A model generated the notes under the pieces. That model was not told where the DNA came from. It made no database searches and was given only the letters and a program-made list of their open reading frames with translations. This document shows positions 52,885-63,200 of a stretch of 64,000 nt of DNA, one piece after another. Each line of letters begins with the position of its first letter. Position 1 is the first letter of the stretch. The position numbers were made by a program, and so were the translations under genes. The DNA is from Candidatus Thiodiazotropha sp. LNASS1. GTDB lineage: Bacteria; Pseudomonadota; Gammaproteobacteria; Chromatiales; Chromatiaceae. The stretch covers positions 930,001-994,000 of the forward strand of contig NZ_OZ156465.1 in the NCBI RefSeq assembly GCF_964212655.1, in the 5' to 3' direction.

Positions 52885-55625
52885 ATTTCCGGATGGTACA
52901 AACCGGGTATTGCGCCATTGTCACCCGCATAGAGCAATACGGATTCGTTGTTGAATTCTCCCGGAAGCCTGACTTTGTACCACTGTACCCCGCCATCCCG
53001 TGTAAAAAACAGGCTCTTGCCGACAACCTGGTCCCAGTAGACTCGCGGTGAGCCCGATGATGAGTCCTCATACACTTCCTGACAGCGCGTCAAAGCCATC
53101 ATCACATCCTTGTCTTCAGGAGACTTGCCGATATAGATCGCGTTTTCAACTCTTCCCTCCCAGACAGGCAGTGATTCACAGGCCTGATCAAAGGGTGCAT
53201 TCATGGCGCTCAACCAAGTCATACCGCCATCAGAGGAGAGATGGAAAGTTAAGCCATTATGATAATCAGCAAGTGACTCGGAACGCAGATCCACCCAACC
53301 GAGTAACCGCTCATCCCCTAGGTATTCAAAGTGCTGGATACAATAAGTAACCTTGTTATCAGGATCATTCGGATCGCCGCATTCAGAGGAAAAGTCTGTC
53401 AACGGATAATAACTGGCGCCCCCATCGTCAGTTCGCACCATGATTGAATCAAATGGAAAGTCACCACCCTCCCGTCCCCCGGGCGGATCGCCCTCAAGGT
53501 AACCGGCAAAGCCAAAAGATGAGCTACCCAGGTAGTCTAGCTCCGGCAATCCCCCGGTACCCAGCCCCGGTGCACCTATCCAGCTTCCCGGCGCACCTAA
53601 GGCATTGGATTGAAAAAGCTGAAACGAGCGTGGTTCACCTCGCTCTTCCGGATGCTGAATCCTAATCCCCGCCAAGCCTTGCTCACCTGTATAGACAATG
53701 CTTTCATAGACAGAAAAAACATCCGAACCAAGTGCTGCACCAACAAGTAACGGCTGCCAAGTAAAATCGACAAGCTCCCACGTTTGACCATAGTCCGTAC
53801 TACGCGCCATGCTATTCTCTGATCTGCCTGTCATGATATTCCCTTCATCATCCATGTAATCGATATAGCTGAAGTGAACGAGCAGCTCACCTTCACCTAA
53901 ATTGATCGCGTTGTGGACCAGTACGCGATTGCCTGTAAACAGGGTTGTATCACTAACGGGCTTGTAAAATGCACCCTTGTACTCCCAGGTAAAGCCCATG
54001 TCGTAAGAAGCGGAGACAGTAATGATATTTGGGACGGGCGACTCCCCTTCAACACCATCAACGGAAAAGGCCAAAAGTGGATCCGGATAAAATTCCTTAA
54101 CTACGATACCCCGTTCTTCACCGACAATACCGTCAAAGATCAAGGTCATGGGTTTAGTCCGATCCCACTGACTTATCGGTATTTGATATGACAGATACTT
54201 GTCTTCCTGGTCACGCAACACATCTGTTTGGCCAAGCGCCACTTCGTCCCGATCATGCGGAGCCGCAGACCGTCGTTCACCTTGCAGTGTCTCATAATAA
54301 AGGCTGAAGCGGCCATCACTGAAGTCGAAGGGCGCATTGCCGGGCGTATGCTCACTCGATGCATTGACAATGGTAACACCGAGGCTATCTGTTGTCGTAG
54401 AACCGGTATTATATATCCTGGCGCCTGTGACCTTCATTTGACCACGAAAGAAGTAGTTGACCAGACCGGCGCTGTAGGCCACGGTGCGGGGGATCAGAAA
54501 GGACCTGGCAGCCGAAAAAGTCTCCTCATTCAACGTAAAGAGGTTCTCTGGGTGTGGGATATATTCGTACTCTTGCAAGTCACTATGGAATATTGACAGG
54601 GTACTTGCCTTGTCGTTCACCCCTGACTGTTCAGGCCGATATTGATCCGTTACCTGGTTTCCAACAAACCACTTGATACCGAGATCACCATATACAGGAC
54701 TTACAACAGGTTCACTCGTCAAGGAATTAGGCACAGGGTTATCGTAGAATGGACTTGGATAGAAATCGGGTTGATCTGTTGGGAACAAAGGATGGTGAAC
54801 ATAGATAAAGTTGGTGTCCTGGCTGACGAAGTTCCAGTTGGCGAACTCTGACATCCCTATACCGTGCCATTGACCACCGGTAGACCAGAAATCCCGCACC
54901 TTTCTGAAGTTGTTTAGGTTTAGGTCCATGTACCCAGTCAGGGGAAGGTTATTGTATACATATTCTGTACTCCGCTCATAAATGCTCGGATCATGGACCA
55001 GAAATCCTAAACATCTCGTTAGGCGATCTACCTCAGCGTCACAATGCATATCGTTGCGCACATGGGCCGGCTGTGCCATGTCCTGGAGATGGTGAACTAC
55101 ATGCCCTAGGGCAAGGAAGAGTTTCTGCTCGTTCTCACCCCGAATCCCTTGAGACGATTGTGTCTTTGATCCAAGAAAATAGCGGTATGCATCCCGGAGC
55201 GAGAAATCCTGGCTGTTATACTCCTCAGCATCCTCGAGCGCCCAGTCAGGCGACCGGCGAAAACCCGACAATGGCACACCGAGACGGTGCAGCGGTAGGT
55301 CTCTCACGGGATCATAAAAATGATTGAAGGAGCGCAGACCAATATCCTCGAATGCCGCACCACAATAAAAATGCTTTATGTTTGAGTCTCGCATGGCGGA
55401 ATCACACTGATCATCACCTTTATCATTGGTTATCAGCAAACTATCGACCTCCTCCGGGACCACAACACCAAAACCCATCCCCGACATCAGCTCCTCATTC
55501 GACAGGGTTGTCCTTGACGCCACATGGTTGGTGATCGCTTTGTGGGTCATCGCTTTATAGGCAGGCGCGGGACAAGCGTAAACCAATACGGCTATCGCCA
55601 CACCCAATAGTTCTCTACTACTCAT
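52881..55625 (-). CDS. Exported zinc phospholipase C-like protein with Asp-box repeats
   Basis: A 914-residue exported protein. A signal peptide spans about 1-23. Residues 24-260 resemble zinc-dependent phospholipase C / S1-P1 nuclease folds: THKAI near the start, NHFYDP at about 101-106, and HHLQDMAQPAH with H178, D182, H188, which reproduces the H-x3-D-x5-H zinc ligand spacing; H194 and E198 may complete it. The later part has Asp-box (sialidase/BNR) repeats: SYDMGFTW, STDYGQTW, SSDGGMTW and TRDGGVQW. So it is probably a secreted hydrolase or binding protein with a propeller-like C-terminal half. It overlaps the upstream lipoprotein gene by 8 bp and the LysR gene by 4 bp (tail to tail). Confidence 0.8.
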   Translation of the reverse strand: MSSRELLGVAIAVLVYACPAPAYKAMTHKAITNHVASRTTLSNEELMSGMGFGVVVPEEVDSLLITNDKGDDQCDSAMRDSNIKHFYCGAAFEDIGLRSFNHFYDPVRDLPLHRLGVPLSGFRRSPDWALEDAEEYNSQDFSLRDAYRYFLGSKTQSSQGIRGENEQKLFLALGHVVHHLQDMAQPAHVRNDMHCDAEVDRLTRCLGFLVHDPSIYERSTEYVYNNLPLTGYMDLNLNNFRKVRDFWSTGGQWHGIGMSEFANWNFVSQDTNFIYVHHPLFPTDQPDFYPSPFYDNPVPNSLTSEPVVSPVYGDLGIKWFVGNQVTDQYRPEQSGVNDKASTLSIFHSDLQEYEYIPHPENLFTLNEETFSAARSFLIPRTVAYSAGLVNYFFRGQMKVTGARIYNTGSTTTDSLGVTIVNASSEHTPGNAPFDFSDGRFSLYYETLQGERRSAAPHDRDEVALGQTDVLRDQEDKYLSYQIPISQWDRTKPMTLIFDGIVGEERGIVVKEFYPDPLLAFSVDGVEGESPVPNIITVSASYDMGFTWEYKGAFYKPVSDTTLFTGNRVLVHNAINLGEGELLVHFSYIDYMDDEGNIMTGRSENSMARSTDYGQTWELVDFTWQPLLVGAALGSDVFSVYESIVYTGEQGLAGIRIQHPEERGEPRSFQLFQSNALGAPGSWIGAPGLGTGGLPELDYLGSSSFGFAGYLEGDPPGGREGGDFPFDSIMVRTDDGGASYYPLTDFSSECGDPNDPDNKVTYCIQHFEYLGDERLLGWVDLRSESLADYHNGLTFHLSSDGGMTWLSAMNAPFDQACESLPVWEGRVENAIYIGKSPEDKDVMMALTRCQEVYEDSSSGSPRVYWDQVVGKSLFFTRDGGVQWYKVRLPGEFNNESVLLYAGDNGAIPGLYHPEI

Positions 55626-56391
55626 AATCCTTGTACTCCATCAGGTATCCTACCGGGTCGGGGTGGCATCGCTCAGGATTCTCAAACCAACGATCAACCA
55701 TATACTGCGCCAATGGCTTTCTCTGCATTTCTGGTTTATCTTTTATTTCTCTTTCCCTATGCCCAATCGCCATTGTCATTCTTGGCATCTTCATCCAATA
55801 ACAGTCTTTAAATGGAACGCTGTCGTAATCACTGACCACATGAATATTCTTTGACTTTAGAATCTTGTCTAATCTTGTCTTAGAGATAGCCCCTGATGGT
55901 TCTAACTCAATAACCGATCCCTGGAACTGCCACACCCATCCCGGTCCGCTGTAGCCCAGTTTGCCTTTTCCTATGCTGGTGTTCCAAAATGGACTGTTTC
56001 TGCTTTTCTTCGGAAAATAACCACGCTTGTAAAAACTGATACTGGCATCGCTGTGAAAGAAAACACCTGTAGTTTTAAGGCAACCCGGGATCCTGAACGC
56101 GCCGGTGCGGTCTGTAGTAGTTTCGTGCACATGGGATCTCATTGCTTCATGATCACCACAGTGGGTGCTACCGATCCCCGGCCAGGTGCCCACGACTATC
56201 ACATCCTTCAACGGTACGCCCGTTGCCCCATCAACCACATGGCCTGTAACCTCCCGGGTAAAGCTGTAGTAACCGGGCGACGCACATGCGGTTAAAACTG
56301 ACAGGTTGAAAAGTATAAAAAGAGTGTGCCATGCATGAAATGTTCTTTGCTCGCGTTGTGTTTGCAAGCTCAACGATTCATTCCTATTCAT
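55618..56391 (-). CDS. Lipoprotein with carboxypeptidase-regulatory-like domain, copy B
   Basis: A 257-residue predicted lipoprotein. The lipobox is SVLTAC with the acylated Cys at residue 36. A beta-sandwich of the carboxypeptidase-regulatory type follows (GHVVDGATGVPLKDVIVVGTW and TDRTGAFRIPGC). The C-terminal part contains WMKMPRM and ends with ERCHPDPVGYLMEYKDYE. It is a paralogue of the next gene upstream. It overlaps both neighbours by 8 bp. The function is unknown. Confidence 0.8.
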   Translation of the reverse strand: MNRNESLSLQTQREQRTFHAWHTLFILFNLSVLTACASPGYYSFTREVTGHVVDGATGVPLKDVIVVGTWPGIGSTHCGDHEAMRSHVHETTTDRTGAFRIPGCLKTTGVFFHSDASISFYKRGYFPKKSRNSPFWNTSIGKGKLGYSGPGWVWQFQGSVIELEPSGAISKTRLDKILKSKNIHVVSDYDSVPFKDCYWMKMPRMTMAIGHREREIKDKPEMQRKPLAQYMVDRWFENPERCHPDPVGYLMEYKDYE

Positions 56392-57196
56392 ACCGAACGG
56401 CCTCCTTCAAGTAGCTTGCAGGATCAGGATGGCATTTTTTCTGTTTCTCCAAATAAAGCCCTGTAAGATACTCCGATACAGGCATGGCAGTCTTTTCCTT
56501 GTCACGCTCCCTGAGTTGCATCTGTTGGGCCTTGAACATCAGGGTCTTCGGTATCTTCATCCAGTTACAGTTGTCGTTGAGGTAGAGTCTCGGTGAGAGG
56601 GAGTAGGCCGCCTCGAGTCTAGGGTCGTTTTCGTCACTGACCGGCTCCAATTCAATGGTTTTACCGTTCCAGCCCCAACGCCACAGGATATGCTCGGACG
56701 AGCGCGGATCATAGTGAACTTCCGAGATGGGATTGGAAAGCGCCTTGGGATAGTAACCTGCTTTGAAAAATAGGATGTCAGGCTGATAGTAGGCAAAAAA
56801 ACCGTCAACCTTGCAGGGAGGCTTGCAGGCAGGAATCTCAAAACGGCCTGATGCGTCGCTCGATGTCTCGGCCAGGTGGGCGGCGCCTACTGTAGCCCTC
56901 CAATGAGGTGAGGTCATCATCTTCGGCCAATACCCCATGATAAGGACTCCCTCCAGGGGCTCGCCCGACCTGCTATCGACTACCGTTCCATGGACGGTCT
57001 CGATACTCATCTTGCAGAGGATATTCCGATTATCATTACAGTATCCCATATGCCCTGATGTCACAAAATCTTGACCGGGAGGAACATAGACGCAGCTGGC
57101 AAACAGGATCAGCATCAGACCAATCAATCCTATCTGTACTAATCGACCGGGCCATGGCAGTTGTAAATAGTTACTCAGTTGTCTCATAAAAGTCAC
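56384..57196 (-). CDS. Lipoprotein with carboxypeptidase-regulatory-like domain, copy A
   Basis: A 270-residue predicted lipoprotein, with the lipobox ILFASC placing the acylated Cys at residue 35. The beta-sandwich begins GTVVDSRSGEPLEGVLIMGYW, with the matching SDASGRFEIPAC. The C-terminal half WMKIPKTLM and KKCHPDPASYLKEAVRYE parallels copy B, showing an old tandem duplication. The start is GTG 57196, with GGTGAG at a good distance; ATG 57187 is an alternative. The function is unknown, but conservation of the pair points to a role with the neighbouring large secreted proteins. Confidence 0.8.
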   Translation of the reverse strand: MTFMRQLSNYLQLPWPGRLVQIGLIGLMLILFASCVYVPPGQDFVTSGHMGYCNDNRNILCKMSIETVHGTVVDSRSGEPLEGVLIMGYWPKMMTSPHWRATVGAAHLAETSSDASGRFEIPACKPPCKVDGFFAYYQPDILFFKAGYYPKALSNPISEVHYDPRSSEHILWRWGWNGKTIELEPVSDENDPRLEAAYSLSPRLYLNDNCNWMKIPKTLMFKAQQMQLRERDKEKTAMPVSEYLTGLYLEKQKKCHPDPASYLKEAVRYE

Positions 57197-57239
57197 TCAT
57201 TCTCTCACCATATTTTCATGAGTTTACACAAGTCAGATA

Positions 57240-60200
57240 CTACATACTGATGATCCGCCACACCCCAAAAATGTCTTGGTTGAAACCGACCGTAAAGACT
57301 CGATTCTCACCATCGATGGTTCGCACCACATGGACAAAGGAGTGATCCAGTGAGAGAGATTCGACATATAAAGAAGAATAACTTGCAATGATCTCAGGCA
57401 TTCTTGGCATCAGATAGGTAAACTGCCTGCTGAATTTCTCGCTGTGGCTGGCAGCAATATGTTCCAGCGCCAAGCCGAGATTGCCGTCATTGAGGGCATT
57501 GTTCATACCGGACCAGTGATCCTCCAACTGGGCTAGTATGCGCATTTCTGGGATTGCGTTGACAACCTGAGTCAGGGTGTATTGCACGCCATCCACATCC
57601 GTCACGATCGCGGTCGGATAGTAGATTCCCTCCGTTTCGTAGACATACAACAGATCCCTCTCGAAGTCGTCGACCAAAGTCTCGTCGATAGCCCCATCGC
57701 CTTCGTAGTCGATATCGACCTGAGTGATCGGACTCTCACCTTCGTTGACCAGGCTTAGCCGATTTTCCAATGGTGTCAGGCCACTGCTTTCAGACACGAA
57801 AAATCGAATCGGGCTAGAACCAACCCGATTGACGGTCAGGGTCTGGCTCACCTGTTGACGACTTAGTGTTGTCGCCAAAACCTCAATTTCATTGGCGCCC
57901 ACGGCAAGCGGTATCCTGGCGACGAATTCACTGCCATAGGGCTCTCCCCCTCTCTCTGCAACAATGCCGTTAACGGTGGCGCCTATGCTTGCCGGTCCGT
58001 CTAGTGTGCCCTTTACGATGACGTATCCCGATTCGATATCCGCACCGTTCATCGGCTCTGTTATATCTATCTGAGGCGGATTCTGTCTTTGCGGATCGTT
58101 GGGATAATAATCGAGATCATTTTCAACACCATCCCCATCCCTGTCAGTGTCCCCGATGTCGCCGATACCGTCATCGTCGAAGTCGTAGGCTTCGCCTGGA
58201 TTATCGGGAAAGCGGTCGTTGTCGTCGCTGACGCCGTCGGCATCGATATCGCCGTCGGTCAGATCGGGCGTCACTCTTATTCTGACCGTATCGACCGCCT
58301 CCATCTCCCAATCGTTGGCCACAGTGAGTTGAAACACCAGATCCGCTTCAACAGCCAAAGCAGGCAGAGCCACCTCAGTTATCGCTTCATGTGGCTTAGT
58401 CAACAAGGCCTGCGGACCCTCCAACTGTATCCAATGAAATTGTTCTATCAAGCCATGCGGATCATAGCTGCCGGAGCCGTCAAGGGTTACCAGGTTTTTC
58501 TCCGGACTCTCTTGATCCGGACCCGCATCGGCCGTCAGTGCGGCCCCCTGAGGAAGTAGATACACCTTGACCGGATCGACTTCCGTCACAGCCCGATTAT
58601 TGAAAGCGGACACTATCTTGGTCAAGCCAAAGATCAATTCCACACGCTCGGTTACAGGCGGAGCCGTGAAAGAGAGGCTCCAACCACGACTCTGCATCAA
58701 CTCTATAGGGGGTCCCGCGAGCTGCAACCAGTGGAGACCGGCGCTATCGTCCACACAGCCGGTGATCGGATTACACTCTGCAGGCACATAAGGCTCTCCC
58801 GTTATAGTCACCTGGGATCCCGCCTGCACATAGATATCGTCACCGGCAGTAAACAGCGCTGCTTGATAATCAGGTGAAACGATCCAAAATGGCAGGGTTT
58901 CAGGAAAACGTGTGTCAGCGCCATAGAGATCAGTCACAATGAGTTCGATCCCCACACTCGCCAAACCGGAGACCGTATTTCTATCCGGCAGCTGTACCCT
59001 TGGTTGGACCGAATTGTCCAGGAATGTGACTGTAGGACCATAGTACTGGCTCCAGCGATAGCTTGAGATATAGTCATTGGGATCGCGATCGTAACTTGAT
59101 GACGCATCCAATTGAATGACGCTATCCGCCAAGCTTAGGATTGGCTGGTGGTTGAAATTTGCAGTGGGCTCGCTATTTACTAAATAGATCTGACGCCTCA
59201 CGAAACTCTCGTCCTTATCCCCTTCGTCATCAGTGACCATCAAGAGAAACCGGTATTCAATAGGGTTAGAACTGGTTGCGGAGCCATCGAATGGTTGAGG
59301 GATAAATGAGGTAACCGAGCTGTCTGGATTGGCAATATCCACTGTTGGCCCCGATAGCTGTTGCCATTGGAATGAGACGATTGAACCGTTTGCATCTGCA
59401 CTGTCACTACCATCAAGCCTCAATGAATCGTCCAATTGCCAATATCTGAGGGGCGTTTTATAGTGGGTACCGGCATCGGCATCTGGTGGATTATCTGTCG
59501 AACTCGTATATGGATTGAAGTTGACAATCACGTCATCGGTGGATATGCCACCCCTGTCATCCGTTACCGTCAACCGTAGAGTGTAATCACCAGGTTCATA
59601 GACCGAGGCATGATTTATTGGATATTGGCTGTCTCCTCTGAATGATCCGACATAACCTGGTGAATCGATAACCGACCATTCATAGGATACAATTTCGCCA
59701 TCTATATCATGGCTGTTCGTACCATCAACAATAAGAAAGTATTTACTTGAGCTGATTCTATCCTCGCCTGCAACAGCAACTGGCGGGTTATTTGGCGGAA
59801 GATCTTCTGGGTTGACAACATGTACTGTAACCGTGTTGGTTGCTGGCAGGCCGAAACGATCTTCAACCCCCACCTCAAATATCAAGTCAGTCGCAACATC
59901 AACTTCCGGCGCCAGTATCCTGACCTGTTCCCGATATTGCCTATATTGCAATATCGCTGGAGGACCACTGATCTGCCGCCATTGATAGCCAGTCAAAGAC
60001 CAAAAACCATCTTCTGGTTGAAAGGAGAAATATTGAGAAGCATCCAGAACATGATAGCTGCCTTCGACTATGGTTATTTCGTCTATCGCCAAGGGTTGAG
60101 GTGGTAGGTTGTCAAGCACCAAAACAACGATCTCGTCAGACGAGCTTAATCCACCATCGTCAGTCACGGTGAGTCTAAAACGAAGTTCTGTGTCTTGATC

Positions 60201-63200
60201 AACCTCGGGCATGTTAACGCTGAAAATAGATCTCGATGCGTTTGCTTCACTAATATTTACTGTTGGACCTGAGATTTGTTCCCATAAATAACTGGCAATG
60301 GAACCATCACTATCGCTACTTGATCTACCGTTAAATTGGTGATAACGCGTCTCTAAATGTGTTGCATCAGGGCCTGCATCGGCAATCGGGGGGGAATTAC
60401 CACCTACTTGGACAGTTATATGTACATCATCTGTTACCCGTGTGCCGCGATCATCTTCAACGATCAATCGTAATAGGATATCCCCTGCTGTAGTAGCAAC
60501 AAAATTCGGTGTGGCACTATTTTTGTCGTTGAGTTGAACTGTCGGCCCACTACGTTGCGACCAGATAAAGCGAGATATTTCTCCATCCGGATCTGAACTT
60601 GCACTACCATCCAGTTGAGCCAATTCACCTTCAATTACTACCAAGTCAGGTCCTGCATCGGCAACAGGTGGTTGATTGATATTGATCGCACTGCGAACCA
60701 CAACGCCATCTCTCGTGACTGCTCCCGAATCATCGATGACAGTCAGTGTAAATGCCAGCTCGGCATTCGCCGGCATCGTAAAACTCGGTGTCGCCGTCCG
60801 GCTGTCTTGAAGCACCACCGAGGGCCCGCGGTTTTGGGTCCAGATGTATCTGACGATCGTGCCATCCGCATCGCTACTCGCACTGCCGTCCAGCTGTACC
60901 GTCTCACCGGCGGCAATTGTCTGATCGATACCCGCATCGGCAACAGGTGGTTGATTGATATTGACCGCACTGCGAACCAGAACGCCATCTCTCGTGACTG
61001 CTCCCGAATCATCGATGACAGTCAGTGTAAATGCCAGCTCGGCATTCGCCGGCATCGTAAAACTCGGTGTCGCCGTCCGGCTGTCTTGAAGCACCACCGA
61101 GGGCCCGCGGTTTTGGGTCCAGATGTATCTGACGATCGTGCCATCCGCATCGCTACTCGCACTGCCGTCCAGCTGTACCGTCTCACCGGCGGCAATTGTC
61201 TGATCGATACCCGCATCGGCAACAGGTGGTTGATTGATATTGACCGCACTGCGAACCACAACGCCATCTCTCGTGACTGCTCCCGAATCATCGATGACAG
61301 TCAGTGTAAATGCCAGCTCGGCATTCGCCGGCATCGTAAAACTCGGTGTCGCCGTCCGGCTGTCTTGAAGCACCACCGAGGGCCCGCGGTTTTGGGTCCA
61401 GATGTATCTGACGATCGTGCCATCCGCATCGCTACTCGCACTGCCGTCCAGCTGTACCGTCTCACCGGCGGCAATTGTCTGATCGATACCCGCATCGGCA
61501 ACAGGTGGTTGATTGATATTGACCGCACTGCGAACCACAACGCCATCTCTCGTGACTGCTCCCGAATCATCGATGACAGTCAGTGTAAATGCCAGCTCGG
61601 CATTCGCCGGCATCGTAAAACTCGGTGTCGCCGTCCGGCTGTCTTGAAGCACCACCGAGGGCCCGCGGTTTTGGGTCCAGATGTATCTGACGATCGTGCC
61701 ATCCGCATCGCTACTCGCACTGCCGTCCAGCTGTACCGTCTCACCGGCGGCAATTGTCTGATCGATACCCGCATCGGCAACAGGTGGTTGATTGATATTG
61801 ATCGCACTGCGAACCACAACGCCATCTCTCGTGACTGCTCCCGAATCATCGATGACAGTCAGTGTAAATGCCAGCTCGGCATTCGCCGGCATCGTAAAAC
61901 TCGGTGTCGCCGTCCGGCTGTCTTGAAGCACCACCGAGGGCCCGCGGTTTTGGGTCCAGATGTATCTGACGATCGTGCCATCCGCATCGCTACTCGCACT
62001 GCCGTCCAGCTGTACCGTCTCACCGGCGGCAATTGTCTGATCGATACCCGCATCGGCAACAGGTGGTTGATTGATATTGACCGCACTGCGAACCAGAACG
62101 CCATCTCTCGTGACTGCTCCCGAATCATCGATGACAGTCAGTGTAAATGCCAGCTCGGCATTCGCCGGCATCGTAAAACTCGGTGTCGCCGTCCGGCTGT
62201 CTTGAAGCACCACCGAGGGCCCGCGGTTTTGGGTCCAGATGTATCTGACGATCGTGCCATCCGCATCGCTACTCGCACTGCCGTCCAGCTGTACCGTCTC
62301 ACCGGCGGCAATTGTCTGATCGATACCCGCATCGGCAACAGGTGGTTGATTGATATTGATCGCACTGCGAACCACAACGCCATCTCTCGTGACTGCTCCC
62401 GAATCATCGATGACAGTCAGTGTAAATGCCAGCTCGGCATTCGCCGGCATCGTAAAACTCGGTGTCGCCGTCCGGCTGTCTTGAAGCACCACCGAGGGCC
62501 CGCGGTTTTGGGTCCAGATGTATCTGACAATCGTGCCATCCGCATCGCTACTCGCACTACCGTCCAGCTGTACCGTCTCACCGGCGGCAATTGTCTGATC
62601 GATACCCGCATCGGCAACAGGTGGTTGGTTGGTATAAGGTTCCACTCGAATGACAACGCCATCTGTAGCAATTGCACCCGCGTTATCTTCAATCCTCAGT
62701 GAAAATCCCAATTCAGCATTAGGCGGCGCTTGAAAGCTGGATACCGCAGTCTGCGCATCAATCAATTGTACATTGGGTCCACGAGATTGATGCCAACGAT
62801 ATTTTATGATCGTGCCATCGGCATCACTACTGGCTGTGGCATCTAGTTGCACCAGATCGCCAGTTGCGACTATTTGATCAATTCCCGCATTGGCTTGTGG
62901 TAGTATATTATTATAAGGATCTGTTCGGATAACTACCCGATCAGTTGCGACTTCATCCGTGTCACTAACCAATCTTAAGCCAAACTCAAGCTCGGCGTTT
63001 GCCGGCGCTTGAAAGCTGGCAATGGCTGTTCTGGCACTCTCAAGAGTGACTACCGGGCCACGTACCTGATACCAGTGAAAACTGGCAATGGTGCCGTCTG
63101 TCTCGCTACTGGCACTTCCATCCAACTGAACCTGTTCACCTGCTGTAACAATCTGGTCGGGACCGGCGTTTACAATCAGCGCAGCATTTAGATCGCTTTC

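Noticed and set aside
60660-62640. Repeat array as a CRISPR locus
   Set aside because: The 279-bp unit is contiguous, coding and lacks short repeats with unique spacers; no cas genes are near.
60615-62702. Plus-strand 695-residue open frame across the repeat array
   Set aside because: It is the shadow of the minus-strand PKD repeats. A 279-bp period divisible by three with no stop in one unit gives a long open frame automatically; the product has no sensible features.
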